From: Amphritea pacifica
Lineage (GTDB): Bacteria > Pseudomonadota > Gammaproteobacteria > Pseudomonadales > Balneatricaceae
DNA length: 64,000 bases
Direction of reading: 5' to 3'
NCBI RefSeq assembly: GCF_016924145.1
Contig: NZ_JAFFZO010000001.1
Span: 62,001 to 126,000 of the forward strand
The position numbers were made by a program, and so were the translations under genes. Shown here piece by piece: positions 41,963-51,408 of the stretch. Every line of letters begins with the position of its first letter. Positions within the stretch are counted from its first letter, which is position 1. The notes beneath the pieces were generated by a model. That model searched no databases. It was not told where the DNA came from and saw nothing but the letters and a program-made list of their open reading frames with translations.

Positions 41963-44041
41963 TCAGCAGCGGGTCAGGCGATAACACTGGTTCGGCTCCA
42001 AAACCAGCACCCAGCCGGGACGCACAACAATATTGGTGGTGGGCTCCTCCACCACAGCAGGACCTCTGATCTCGATACCCACATCCAGTTTAGGGCCGGA
42101 ATAAACGGCGGTATCGGTCCGGTGCCCATCGGCATCAAACAGTGCCGGACGGTATCCGATCAGTGCATCTTCAGCTTTGCCGCCCCGGGGCTCCAGTGTC
42201 TGGAAGTCAGGCTTGGCAACATTGCCGACCATCGTTGATTCGATGTTGACCAGCTCTACCGGATTGTGTGGCTCTGAGTAGGTGTACAGCTCTTCGTGAC
42301 GTTTGTGGAAGTCATCCAGAATAGCGGACATCTTTTCCCGACAGATTTTGCCCGGATAGATCTCCACATTACACTCATGGATCTGACCGACATAACGCAT
42401 CTCAACACTACGGGTATAGCTGATATCATCGGCATTAAAGCCATCAGAGATCAGATGTTCACGCCCCTGCTGCTCCAGATCTTCAAATTTGGCATTCAGG
42501 GCATCCAGGTTGGCGCCATCATCCAGCCGCATCGGTTCTGACGCCAGATAGTTATAGCGTACGTCGGAGATAATCTGCCCGAAGGCACAGAACACTGATG
42601 ACACTTTCGGCACCAGTACTGTGGTGCTACCAATCTCCTCCGCCAGCGCAGTGATATGCATCCCCGCCGCACCACCGGCACAGAGCAGAGCAAAATCCCG
42701 TGGATCATAACCCCGCTCGATGGACACCCGACGAATACCGTTGACCATATTCAGGTTGACGATGGTGCTGATGCCGTAGGCGGCTTTCTCCACACTGATG
42801 CCCAGCGGATCTGCCACATGCGCTTTAACAGCGGCAATAGCTGCGTCCCGATTCAGGTTGATGGTGCCGCCCAGCACCGCTTCGGGGTTCAGATAACCCA
42901 GTACGAGGTTGGCATCGGTAACCGCCGGAATAGTGCCGCCCTTGCCGTAACAGACAGGACCCGGTGTGGCTCCAGCACTTTCAGGACCGACCTGCAGCAT
43001 GCCATACTGATCCACCTGACAGAGTGAACCACCACCTGCCCCCAGGGTTTCCACCTGAATCATCGGCACGCCGATACGGTAGCGCAGAAAGTCGATATTC
43101 TTATTCAGGTTGGTCTGGCCATCTTTGGTCAGGGTGATATCGAACGAGGTGCCGCCCATATCCACGGTGATGACATTGTCGATACCGAACGGCTGCCCCA
43201 CAAACAGTCCCGCCTGAGGTGCCGATGCCGGACCTGAGTTAATCGCGTTGACCGCCCGCCCCTGCATCGCCTCACCAATCGCCAGTCCACCGTTGGACTG
43301 AAAATAGCGTACCGGGTATTTTGCCCCCAGCGATTTAAAGTAGTCATCAATCTTCTGCACATAGCGTCGCATCACCGGGCTCAGATAAGCATTCACCACG
43401 GTGGTTGAGGTCCGGGTATACTCCCGCACCTGTGGGTAAACCTCACTGCCGGTGCAGACAAACACCCCCGGCATCATCTCCTGCACAATCTCCTTAGCAC
43501 GTTTTTCATGGGCCGGGTTACGCACCGCCCAGACAAAGGAGATAGCCACACTTTCGACACTCTGTGCCTTGAAATAGCTGACGGCATCGCGCACTTCCTG
43601 CTCACGCATTGGCTGATCCACTTCACCGGTACCGATAACCCGCTCATTGATTGGACGGCGCAGATGGCGTGGCACGATCATATGGGCCGGCGGGAAGTCT
43701 GCTTCGTAACGATAGCCCTCCTCTTTATGTCCCAGCCGGATCTCCAGGCTGTCCTCATGGCCGGCGGTACACAGCAACCCCACCTTAACGCCTTTCTTCT
43801 CAATCAGAGCGTTCAGGGCAACCGTCGTACCATTGATACAGAGATCACAATCCTGCACGATCTCTTCGATTGAGCGGCCCACCGCTTCAGATATCTGAGT
43901 CAGGCCCGCTTTAATGGCGATAGTGCCATCCTGGGGTGTTGAGGGGCTTTTGAAAACCCGCAATTCACCGTTGTTTTCTGCCAGTACAAAATCTGTGAAG
44001 GTACCACCGGCATCGATACCCAGACGGTATTTATTACGCAT
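41963..44041 (-). CDS. hyuA: Hydantoinase/oxoprolinase family, A (ATP-binding) subunit
   Basis: A 692-residue protein with the actin-like ATPase signatures YRLGIDAGGTFTDFVLAENNGELRVFKSPSTP at the N-terminus and DNVITVDMGGTSFDITLTKDG (~residues 290-310), plus NGTTVALNALIEKKGVKVGLL and the CAGGAAGMH motif near 460. In the family (N-methylhydantoinase, 5-oxoprolinase, acetophenone carboxylase, caprolactamase) this subunit activates the substrate with ATP. It is translated with hyuB, 32 bp after its stop. The substrate cannot be decided; size fits heterodimeric HyuAB or caprolactamase types. Confidence 0.9.
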   Translation of the reverse strand: MRNKYRLGIDAGGTFTDFVLAENNGELRVFKSPSTPQDGTIAIKAGLTQISEAVGRSIEEIVQDCDLCINGTTVALNALIEKKGVKVGLLCTAGHEDSLEIRLGHKEEGYRYEADFPPAHMIVPRHLRRPINERVIGTGEVDQPMREQEVRDAVSYFKAQSVESVAISFVWAVRNPAHEKRAKEIVQEMMPGVFVCTGSEVYPQVREYTRTSTTVVNAYLSPVMRRYVQKIDDYFKSLGAKYPVRYFQSNGGLAIGEAMQGRAVNAINSGPASAPQAGLFVGQPFGIDNVITVDMGGTSFDITLTKDGQTNLNKNIDFLRYRIGVPMIQVETLGAGGGSLCQVDQYGMLQVGPESAGATPGPVCYGKGGTIPAVTDANLVLGYLNPEAVLGGTINLNRDAAIAAVKAHVADPLGISVEKAAYGISTIVNLNMVNGIRRVSIERGYDPRDFALLCAGGAAGMHITALAEEIGSTTVLVPKVSSVFCAFGQIISDVRYNYLASEPMRLDDGANLDALNAKFEDLEQQGREHLISDGFNADDISYTRSVEMRYVGQIHECNVEIYPGKICREKMSAILDDFHKRHEELYTYSEPHNPVELVNIESTMVGNVAKPDFQTLEPRGGKAEDALIGYRPALFDADGHRTDTAVYSGPKLDVGIEIRGPAVVEEPTTNIVVRPGWVLVLEPNQCYRLTRC

Positions 44042-44073
44042 AATTCCGTTCCTTAATTGTTATTGTTATCGGT

Positions 44074-45813
44074 TTACTGCTGACGCAGCGCGGCAGTGGC
44101 CTGCTGATCAACACGCATCGTGCGGGGGTCAATGACAACACCATATTCCTGTGCAGCCGCCTCCAGAGAGACCAGGCCGTTCTGATAATCAGACAGCACT
44201 GCCTCTGGCGTCCGATTCTTCGGATCACCAAAGCCACCGCCACCAGGGTTAAAGTTTGCCACCCGCTCGCCGGGTTTAACGGTGAGGATGGTATTGGCCT
44301 TATACACCTGCTCCTGCTCACCCTTGACAACCAGTTTGCCAAGCTTCGGCTCAATCAACTGATTCTCTGCACCGGCAGCGCCCATCGTGGGGATCTGTCG
44401 CCCCTCACCAAAAGCCACCACGGTCATCTCATGATCGATCGGTTCAACTTCCCAGACGGTGCCTGAGCCGCCGCGATACATACCCGCACCACCGCTGTCC
44501 TGAATCAGACCGTAGCGGCGGATAATAATCGGGTAGGAATATTCCAACAGTTCGATATCACCGGAGCTCAGTGCACCGAAACAGCACAGTGGGCCGCAGG
44601 CGTGCCAGCCATCCATCACCTGAGTTGCACCCGCACCGGAAATAATCGATGCCAGCACCATCGTCACATACTGCTCGCCGGTGCGCGGATCGATACCGGC
44701 GATGTTGATACCGCTGGCATGCCCCCAGGAGGCAGCCACCCGATCCGGCGCGGCCTGTTCCAGGGCTTTGCGGACGGCATCGGTCAGGGTTTCCATCGGC
44801 GTGGTGGTACAGTTCACATGGGGTGCTGGCTCCTGAGCATTACAAAGAGTGCCTTTGCGCCCCAGATCCACCGATACGCAGCGATATAAACCTTCGTTAT
44901 AGGGCGGTGGCAACTGTGCAAACATCATCAGCCCGAGGTATACACCGGACATCGAGTTGCCTTCATAGGAATTAATAAAGTAGGGAATCTGTGGTGGACT
45001 CTGCACTTCAATGTGCAGTTTATCGCCCTTGATTGTCACTTTAGAGGTGATCTCCATCTCGCCAAAGCCATGACCGGAATCTTCCAGCACCGCTGAACCA
45101 AAGTATTCTCCATCCGGGACCGCTTCTATCAGCGAACGCATCTGCCGGTCTGCCATATTTTTCAGTTCGGCAATGCAGGCCTGAATCTGCTTAACGCCAT
45201 ACTTATCCAGCAGCGCGATCAGATTGCGCTCACCGACCCGGCAGGCACCGTACTGCGCATTCAGATCGCCTTCCTGATCGCGGCGGGCACGCATGTTGGT
45301 GAGCAACAGATTAACCACATCTTCCCGGCGCTTACCCTTTTCCCAGAGTTTTACCGGCGGAATCCGCAACCCTTCGGCATAGATCTCTTTTGCATCCGGG
45401 TTATAGCCTGCCGGAACCGGCCCTCCGATATCGGTCAGATGGCCTTTACACACCGTCCAGAACACCAGCTCTCCCTGATAAAAAACCGGCTTGTACATAC
45501 AGCAGTCGAGTATATGGCTGCCTTTATAGGCGGGATCGTTATGATAGATAACGTCGCCTTCATGGATATCATCCCCGAAAAACTTTGCCACCTCTTTCAT
45601 CGCCGGGATCAGCGATCCCAGATGGATCGGGATATCCTGTCCCTGCAGAATCATCTCAGGAAAGTGGTCAAACAGCGCATTACTGTAATCATGGGCCAGA
45701 TTGAAGACACTGGATCGACCGGTTTTCTCTAATGTCAGCGTCATCTCCCGTTGCGCTGTTTCCAGCGCTCCGCGGACAACGGCGAGTGTGATTGGATCGA
45801 CACTGGTAGACAT
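44074..45813 (-). CDS. hyuB: Hydantoinase/oxoprolinase family, B subunit
   Basis: A 579-residue protein. The N-terminal DPITLAVVRGALETAQREMTLTLEKTGRSSVFNLAHDYSNALFDHFPEMILQGQDIPIHLGSLIPAM and the segments GDVIYHNDPAYKGSHILDCCMYKP and DIGGPVPAG are diagnostic of the HyuB/acetone-carboxylase alpha-like family; C-terminus holds GGGGFGDPKNR. With HyuA it forms an ATP-dependent amidohydrolase or carboxylase of cyclic amides. The start codon is preceded by AAGGGG and an A-rich ACAAAAACAATAA tract (45824-45836). It is divergent from a LuxR regulator. Confidence 0.92.
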   Translation of the reverse strand: MSTSVDPITLAVVRGALETAQREMTLTLEKTGRSSVFNLAHDYSNALFDHFPEMILQGQDIPIHLGSLIPAMKEVAKFFGDDIHEGDVIYHNDPAYKGSHILDCCMYKPVFYQGELVFWTVCKGHLTDIGGPVPAGYNPDAKEIYAEGLRIPPVKLWEKGKRREDVVNLLLTNMRARRDQEGDLNAQYGACRVGERNLIALLDKYGVKQIQACIAELKNMADRQMRSLIEAVPDGEYFGSAVLEDSGHGFGEMEITSKVTIKGDKLHIEVQSPPQIPYFINSYEGNSMSGVYLGLMMFAQLPPPYNEGLYRCVSVDLGRKGTLCNAQEPAPHVNCTTTPMETLTDAVRKALEQAAPDRVAASWGHASGINIAGIDPRTGEQYVTMVLASIISGAGATQVMDGWHACGPLCCFGALSSGDIELLEYSYPIIIRRYGLIQDSGGAGMYRGGSGTVWEVEPIDHEMTVVAFGEGRQIPTMGAAGAENQLIEPKLGKLVVKGEQEQVYKANTILTVKPGERVANFNPGGGGFGDPKNRTPEAVLSDYQNGLVSLEAAAQEYGVVIDPRTMRVDQQATAALRQQ

Positions 45814-46120
45814 GTTGTACCCCTTATTGTTTTTGTATGAATCGGGTTTGCCCTGTCCGTCTCCGGGTTCAGGGTCAAACGGGTTAACAAACAGTCTATG
45901 AGCGGGAGCAGTCTGTTTATTGATAGGCGGTGACTTATTCTTTGTCTGTGAGTGAACAGAGGGTTAAGTTCTGGTGCAGGCCGACTGAGCAAAAGCGATA
46001 TAACGCATTGCTATCACGATAAAGATGTAAATTTGCATCCCGGGTGGAACGGCTATTGTTTCCACACTGAAAGCAGGCTTTAATTAGCAACTTAGAGATC
46101 GTTGATTAAGGTTTGCTGAT

Positions 46121-46981
46121 TTGTCGAAGTTTCACCGTGTAGCTAAACAGCCCCTGATGTTGTGGCATGATGCCATTGCCGGGATTATCACCCACGGGGT
46201 GAATGACGAAGCCGTTGATAATCTGATGGACACCCTGCGCAGGGTGGTCGATGCCGATGGCAGTACTCTGATTGTCTACCCTGAAGGCCGACAGCCCTAT
46301 TGCCCGTCACGTAAACGCCGTAAAGGTGAAGACCCGCGTATCCATATCGATCAGTATCTGGAGAGCGCCTACCTGCTGGACCCTTTCTATCGTCTGGCGA
46401 CCGATGGTTCTGCCGAAGGGGTATACAGCCTTGCTGATGTTGCCCCGGATGGCTTTAAACAGAGTGAGTTTTATCGGGTGTATTACCGGCTGGTCAATTT
46501 TGGCGATGAGATCTGCCTGATTATCCCCACTGACAATGCCAGCATTCAGGTCTCGATCAGCCGTCAGGACAACAAGCCTAAGTTTACCGCTGCCCAGCAG
46601 GGTCTGATACAACGGGTTTTCTCTACCGTTAAAGCGATTCTGCTAAAGTGGTGGGGCAGCTCGCAAAAAGTACAGAAAGATCATTTTCTCGATTCCCATC
46701 TGGAGTGTGCTCTGAGTCATTTCGGTAGTTCGGTACTCACCCAGCGAGAAACTCAGATTTTACAGCTGATATTGCGTGGCTATGCGGTGAAATATATCGC
46801 AGAGAAACTTGAGATCAGCCCCGAAACCATTAAACACCACCGTAAAAACATCTACGCCAAGCTGGATATCAACTCTCAGGCAGAGATGTTTCATCTGTTT
46901 ATCGACTCATTACGGATGGTGACTCCCGATTCACCACCGGACCCTCTCACCAACTATCTGAAACCTCCAGCCATACGCTGA
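46121..46981 (+). CDS. LuxR-family transcriptional regulator
   Basis: A 286-residue protein. C-terminal GerE domain from residue ~207: LTQRETQILQLILRGYAVKYIAEKLEISPETIKHHRKNIYAKLDINSQAEMFHLFIDSL. The N-terminal ~190 residues (VDADGSTLIVYPEGRQPYCPS, FYRVYYRLVNFGDEICLIIP) resemble a GAF/PAS-like ligand domain rather than a receiver domain, so it probably senses a small molecule. Start TTG 46121 has AAGG nine bases upstream; the ATG at 46157 lacks a ribosome site but is possible. Divergent from hyuBA, it is the best candidate for its specific regulator. Confidence 0.87.
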   Translation: MSKFHRVAKQPLMLWHDAIAGIITHGVNDEAVDNLMDTLRRVVDADGSTLIVYPEGRQPYCPSRKRRKGEDPRIHIDQYLESAYLLDPFYRLATDGSAEGVYSLADVAPDGFKQSEFYRVYYRLVNFGDEICLIIPTDNASIQVSISRQDNKPKFTAAQQGLIQRVFSTVKAILLKWWGSSQKVQKDHFLDSHLECALSHFGSSVLTQRETQILQLILRGYAVKYIAEKLEISPETIKHHRKNIYAKLDINSQAEMFHLFIDSLRMVTPDSPPDPLTNYLKPPAIR

Positions 46982-47129
46982 TAGCTGTCTGAGCCGCCGT
47001 TCAGCAGCGTACCAGCTGTTCAGAACACAGCCGTTGGAGCCGCTGTAGCGGCACCTTCGGCAATATCATAAAACGTGACAATTGCGTTAAATTTACAACA
47101 GTGCGTGCCGCAGCAACTAAACTTAGACT

Positions 47130-47897
47130 ATGTTACGCAGCACGATTATCGCTTCAGGACTACTGCTGTTTGTCAGTCCCCTCATCCCTGCCCAACTGAC
47201 AGCTGAAGAGCTGCTGGTTGGCAAAACCTGTCCGGTCACATTTCAGAATCAGGCCGTCGGCATCCTGGTATTTTCCCGGGCGTGGTATCACAGCAGCAGA
47301 AGCAACGCGGCTTACATCCCGGGCGATAATGCCACCGGGGTTGGCCTGGAGATACATTTTTTCAGCAATGATGCCGGGGATACTGAGCAACTCAACCTGC
47401 CCAACTGTGATCGCTACAGGATACTGCAGGTCCGTCACAGCAATACCCGTATGGTTCCGGGCGAGCATAGCTCACAGATCGATGTCCCGGAGCAGTTTCT
47501 TGCCCCCTTCTACGACAATGATCCGCTTGAATATGGCCGGGGCGTCCACCAGGTACCGGCAGATGATCATGATAAACCCTGGCATGGGCGACCGGTCAGA
47601 GCGTCTACCGTTGCCATCTACGATACCCCCTTTGTTTCTGATTTCTGGGGCACGGAGGGGGAAAATATCGATGTCCGTTTTGAAACCTGCGTGGTGTGCC
47701 AGCGGGATCTACACTATGATGCACTGCTCTCCTGCGGTCAGTGGGGCTATCAGCGCTCATATATGGGAGGCATGACCGGCTGGGCAGAACCCGAATTCCA
47801 GCCGGTTCAATGCCTGCCTCAACCTACAGAGAGATTCAAAACCACACTGAACAACTCCAATCGCATCGAATATAACTACTGGCTTCACTGGCGATAA
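47130..47897 (+). CDS. Secreted protein of unknown function
   Basis: A 255-residue protein with signal peptide LRSTIIASGLLLFVSPLIPAQLTA. The mature chain is rich in aromatic and acidic residues and has seven or more cysteines (in KTCPV, NCDRY, TCVVCQRD, SCGQW, QCLPQ), suggesting disulfides. No family is recognised. The C-terminal half (SDFWGTEGENIDVRFETCVVC ... GYQRSYMGGMTGWAEPE) is the most distinctive. It may be a periplasmic or outer-membrane associated partner of the neighbouring transport genes; no evidence for that beyond position. Confidence 0.6.
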   Translation: MLRSTIIASGLLLFVSPLIPAQLTAEELLVGKTCPVTFQNQAVGILVFSRAWYHSSRSNAAYIPGDNATGVGLEIHFFSNDAGDTEQLNLPNCDRYRILQVRHSNTRMVPGEHSSQIDVPEQFLAPFYDNDPLEYGRGVHQVPADDHDKPWHGRPVRASTVAIYDTPFVSDFWGTEGENIDVRFETCVVCQRDLHYDALLSCGQWGYQRSYMGGMTGWAEPEFQPVQCLPQPTERFKTTLNNSNRIEYNYWLHWR

Positions 47898-47964
47898 TAA
47901 CGCTTGATTGTTGCGTCAATATCAACCTATCCTTCCACTGTTGATTAGTGCCTGGAGACAATTA

Positions 47965-48360
47965 ATGGCATACCAGTACACCATTACGGAATGTGGTTAC
48001 TACCTGCGGGTTGAAGTGAACGGAAGCAGAGACCGGAGCGATGTAACCACTGAATCCCTGAGAATGTGGCAGGATGTTGCCAGTGAGTGCAAAGAGAAAC
48101 ACATCAATCTGATTCTGGCGGTCTTCCGACTCAGCGGAATACGCTCACTGATGGATACATTCAATATTGTTGAAGGGGTTCAGCACTGGCTCTGGCCGGA
48201 ACTGGCAATCGCCTACATCGATACCGACCCGCTTAATCAGAAAGAGAACATCATTGCCGAGCAGTCCGCCATGATGCATGGCATAAACTTTCGCGCATTT
48301 CTGAGCGAAAAGGATGGCCTCCAGTGGCTCAAAGCGATGCACTCAAGCCAGCGACACTAA
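47965..48360 (+). CDS. STAS/SpoIIAA-like small protein
   Basis: A 131-residue soluble protein. Its pattern (YTITECGYYLRVEVNGSRDRSDVTTESLRMWQDVASECKEKHINLILAVFRLSG at the N-terminus, ENIIAEQSAMMHGINFRAFLSEKDGLQWLKA at the end) suggests the alternating strands and helices of a SpoIIAA-like/STAS fold, which ends in an A/G-x-x-WL segment. The assignment is by pattern only. The start at 47965 has TGGAGA upstream. It is followed by a strong terminator. Confidence 0.55.
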   Translation: MAYQYTITECGYYLRVEVNGSRDRSDVTTESLRMWQDVASECKEKHINLILAVFRLSGIRSLMDTFNIVEGVQHWLWPELAIAYIDTDPLNQKENIIAEQSAMMHGINFRAFLSEKDGLQWLKAMHSSQRH

Positions 48361-48364
48361 ACAG

Positions 48365-48391
48365 AAAAGCCGCGTCGCGCGCGGCTTTTTT
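48365..48391 (+). terminator. Intrinsic terminator
   Basis: AAAAGCCGCG (48365-48374), five-base loop, CGCGGC and T6 (48380-48391). It terminates the plus-strand gene; on the minus strand the A-run gives only four or five U, so it may also work for the dctM transcript converging from the right. Confidence 0.9.
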
Positions 48392-48441
48392 ATAAAGTAT
48401 TGTTAACACCGTTCACCCTCTGGGCAGCACTATCAGCCCCT

Positions 48442-49767
48442 TCAGGATTCAAATATCAGATTGGGCAACCAAAGCGCTATTTCCGGAAAGATCACCACCA
48501 GCGCCAGCCCAATAATCTGCAGAATAATAAACGGAATAACCGCTTTATACAGGTCGTAGATCGTTATGGATGGCGGGGCCACCGAGCGCATGTAAAAGAG
48601 ATTATAACCAAAGGGCGGCGTCAGATAGGCGGTTTGCATGCTGATGATAAACAGCACGGCGAACCACACCGTGTCAAAACCCATCTCCTGCACAATCGGC
48701 ACAAACAGCGGTACGGTGATAAAGACGATGGCAAAATCATCCAGAAACATCCCCAGAATGAAGTAGGTTGCCAACATCGCGACGATTACCAGATAGGGCG
48801 AAAGATTAGAGTCCTGAACCAGTTCAGTAATCAGCATCCCCGCACCCAGGCCGATATAGATCTTACTGAAAAACACTGCCGCAATAGTAATCCAGAGCAA
48901 CATCCCCATAAGCTGGGTGGTGCTCATCAACACCTCTTTGAGCATTTTCAGATTGAGCGTGCGATAGATCGCGGCACAGATCAGCGACCCGGCCGCCCCC
49001 ACCGCTGACGCTTCAGAAGGAGACGTAATTCCGCCGATAATAAATCCCAGCACTGTTGTGATCAGTGCACCCGGCAGAACCAGCGCCTTCAACGCTTTCA
49101 GTTTATCCAGTGCCCCCAGACGCTCTGAAAGTGAGATAGAGGGGGCTTTCCCGGGATTCTTGAGGGCAAACAGGAAGATATACAGCATATAGATGCCGGC
49201 CAGCATCAGGCCCGGCATCATACCGGCTGCAAACAGCTTACCCACCGATTCCCGTGCAAGAAATGCATAGACAATCATCAGTACACTGGGAGGAATCAGA
49301 AAGCCTAATGCACCACCGGCCATGATGGTTCCGGTCACCAGTTTCTTATCGTAGCCACGACTCAGCATCGATGGCAACGCAATAATACCCAGACTCACCG
49401 TTGCCGCACCCGAAACGCCCGCCATCGCAGCGATAATGGCACAGATAACCACGGTACCCATACCCAGTCCACCGGGAATGCCACCCATGAGTTTATTGAT
49501 CATATCAAACAGATCATCGGTAATACCGGAACGCTGCAGCATCAGGCCCATGAAGATAAACATCGGCAGCGCCACCAGCAGGAAGTTGTCCATCGCCGAA
49601 AAAGCACTGGTGGCGAGTAACTCAAGCCCGGCTGGCCCCCACAGAAAATACGCCGAACCGGTGCCGACCGTCAGCAGCGCCCAGGTTAACGGGGCTCCCA
49701 TTGCCAGCAGGATCAGCATCGAGAAGAACATGCCAAAGGTAACCACTAAGGGATCTAGATCTAACAC
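48442..49767 (-). CDS. dctM: TRAP transporter large permease subunit
   Basis: A 441-residue membrane protein with about 12 helices of the DctM/SiaM type: GAPLTWALLTVGTGSAYFLWGP, LLVALPMFIFMGLMLQRSGI, GVSGAATVSLGIIALPSMLSRGYDK, GALGFLIPPSVLMIVYAFLARESVGKLFAAGMMPGLMLA and TPPFGYNLFYMRSVAP. It makes up the Na+-driven translocation unit with DctQ. Starts with GTG, AAGGTG upstream. Order on the mRNA is dctP-dctQ-dctM. The gap to dctQ is 103 bp. Confidence 0.93.
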   Translation of the reverse strand: MLDLDPLVVTFGMFFSMLILLAMGAPLTWALLTVGTGSAYFLWGPAGLELLATSAFSAMDNFLLVALPMFIFMGLMLQRSGITDDLFDMINKLMGGIPGGLGMGTVVICAIIAAMAGVSGAATVSLGIIALPSMLSRGYDKKLVTGTIMAGGALGFLIPPSVLMIVYAFLARESVGKLFAAGMMPGLMLAGIYMLYIFLFALKNPGKAPSISLSERLGALDKLKALKALVLPGALITTVLGFIIGGITSPSEASAVGAAGSLICAAIYRTLNLKMLKEVLMSTTQLMGMLLWITIAAVFFSKIYIGLGAGMLITELVQDSNLSPYLVIVAMLATYFILGMFLDDFAIVFITVPLFVPIVQEMGFDTVWFAVLFIISMQTAYLTPPFGYNLFYMRSVAPPSITIYDLYKAVIPFIILQIIGLALVVIFPEIALWLPNLIFES

Positions 49768-49870
49768 AAATACACCTTCGCTTAAATGATGAACTGACCA
49801 GTAAGCAATCAGATTGCCTACCGGTTCAGATAGAGGGAGCTACAGAGCAGTAGCCGGAATACAACCCAAA

Positions 49871-50392
49871 TCAGACTTGCGCGTCCGGCTGAACCCCGAT
49901 CGCTACCATAAAGCTGCGAATCAGCGCAGCGATGCTCTGCAGAATCATCAGCCCCACCGCCAGAGGGAGCACAGACTTAAAGGGATACACGACCGGACCC
50001 CAGGTACTTTTAGAGGAAACCTCTCTGATCGCCCAGGAATCGGCAGCGAAGTTGAAGGTTATGTAAAAGAACACTGAAAACACCACCAGACCGATCAGGC
50101 CGGTGATCACATCCAGCACGGCCCGCCCCCGCTCCGGGAACAGGTTATAGATCACTTCACTGCGTACGTGGCCATGGTGTTTATGGGTATAAACCCCCGC
50201 CAGAATACAGAAAGTACCGTACAGCATGGTGGTCGATTCGTGTGCCCACGAGGTGGGGCTGTTAAACAGATAACGCGCCGTCACCTCGTAGCAAAGCCCT
50301 GCAATCATGGCCAGACACAACCAGCTGAAGGTCCGGCCAACCCACTCAGATACCCTGTCCTGAAACGCAAGATATTGAGAAAGTTTTGCCAT
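49871..50392 (-). CDS. dctQ: TRAP transporter small permease subunit
   Basis: A 173-residue protein with four helices. The DctQ signatures are FSWLCLAMIAGLCYEVTARYLFNSPTSWAHESTTMLYGTFCILAGVYTHKHHGHVRSEVIYNLFPERGRAVLDVITGLIG. Its start ATG overlaps the dctP stop (ATGA), so it is translationally coupled. It pairs with DctM in the cytoplasmic membrane. Confidence 0.93.
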   Translation of the reverse strand: MAKLSQYLAFQDRVSEWVGRTFSWLCLAMIAGLCYEVTARYLFNSPTSWAHESTTMLYGTFCILAGVYTHKHHGHVRSEVIYNLFPERGRAVLDVITGLIGLVVFSVFFYITFNFAADSWAIREVSSKSTWGPVVYPFKSVLPLAVGLMILQSIAALIRSFMVAIGVQPDAQV

Positions 50393-51408
50393 CAGACTCT
50401 CCCGGTCGCCTTAGCCGTCGCAGTAATGGCCGCAATCGCTTTGGCATTACGTGGCGACTTGGCCGCTTCCTCTTTCCAGACATCCATTGCTGCAGCGGTC
50501 AGCGCTTTAGAATCCGCTTCAGGCAGTGAAGCAAACTCAAAGATCCCCTCACCGTTAACATCCAGACAACCGTTGACGTTCCACGCATGCATATTCACCG
50601 CGTGTTTAGCAGTTGCCAGCTCCAGGGATTTCTGCTGATCTTCAGACAGCGACTCCCATTTCTTCATATTGATCAGCATGCCGTCGGCATAACCTGGGTT
50701 GATCATATTCAGGTAGGTATAATATTTAGCAGACTCGTGCAGTTTCAGTGCTTTATATTCCAGTGATCCACCGTAGATCACACCATCAATGGCGCCGGTA
50801 GACAGGGCTACATAAAGTTCCTGACTTGGCAGATAGACGGTTGGGATATCAAACTTTTCCAGAATACCGGCAACCGTTGCAGTGGCGCGGATCTTCATGG
50901 TTTTCAAATCTTCGAGGCTTTTCACCGGCTTAGTTGTCAGCAGATCGTAAGGACCGCCAAAAATGGCTCCCAGATATTTAACCCCTTTCTCGGCATAGGC
51001 CTCTTCCAGCAACGCTGTCAGGCCCTGCTTCTGATGCAGGTAGATCGCTTCATCATAGCTGGTCCAGGCGCCGGGAATACCCGATTCAATTTTGCCGATA
51101 TCCAGCTGTCCGGCCCAGTATCCGGCATATCCCTGACACATATCCAGGGTGCCTTTAGATACTGCATCCAGCATCTGGTCATTAGGCACCAGCTCTGAAC
51201 CACGGAAACGCTGAATGCGCACGCTTTTGTTGGATACCGCTTTAACATCGTTAGCGAACATTTTGTAAAGGTCATCAGTCTCTGTACCGTACAGAGTTTG
51301 CATACGCAGACGAACATTATCGCCGGCATTCGCAGTTGTGGATGACAGGGCCAGTGGTGCTGCTGCAATACCGGTTGCAGCCGCTTTAAGCAGATCTCTT
51401 CTCTTCAC
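50392..51408 (-). CDS. dctP: TRAP transporter periplasmic substrate-binding protein
   Basis: A 338-residue DctP-type binding protein with a twin-arginine-like signal MKRRDLLKAAATGIAAAPLALSSTTANA (RR at positions 3-4). The mature chain has LRMQTLYGTETDDLYKMFANDVKAVSNKSVRIQRFRG and a TRAP core KIRATATVAGILEKFDIPTVYLPSQELYVALSTGAIDGVIYG. The variable binding residues do not reveal the ligand; the related BarP-like proteins bind carboxylates or amino-acid derivatives. It starts with GTG, with AAAGGA upstream, and the leader contains AATAATAAAAGGA (51416-51430). It likely supplies substrate to the hyu pathway. Confidence 0.92.
   Translation of the reverse strand: MKRRDLLKAAATGIAAAPLALSSTTANAGDNVRLRMQTLYGTETDDLYKMFANDVKAVSNKSVRIQRFRGSELVPNDQMLDAVSKGTLDMCQGYAGYWAGQLDIGKIESGIPGAWTSYDEAIYLHQKQGLTALLEEAYAEKGVKYLGAIFGGPYDLLTTKPVKSLEDLKTMKIRATATVAGILEKFDIPTVYLPSQELYVALSTGAIDGVIYGGSLEYKALKLHESAKYYTYLNMINPGYADGMLINMKKWESLSEDQQKSLELATAKHAVNMHAWNVNGCLDVNGEGIFEFASLPEADSKALTAAAMDVWKEEAAKSPRNAKAIAAITATAKATGRV

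Noticed and set aside
45818-45824. TACCCCT heptamer near hyuB, resembling a NarL-type box also seen near 41776 and (minus strand) 51519
   Set aside because: In hyuB it is simply the complement of the ribosome site AGGGG before the start codon. A 7-mer is expected several times by chance in 64 kb, so no regulatory meaning is claimed.
46163-46182. TGGCATGATGCCATTGC, resembling a sigma-54 -24/-12 promoter
   Set aside because: The GG-to-GC spacing is two bases too long and it lies inside the LuxR coding region.
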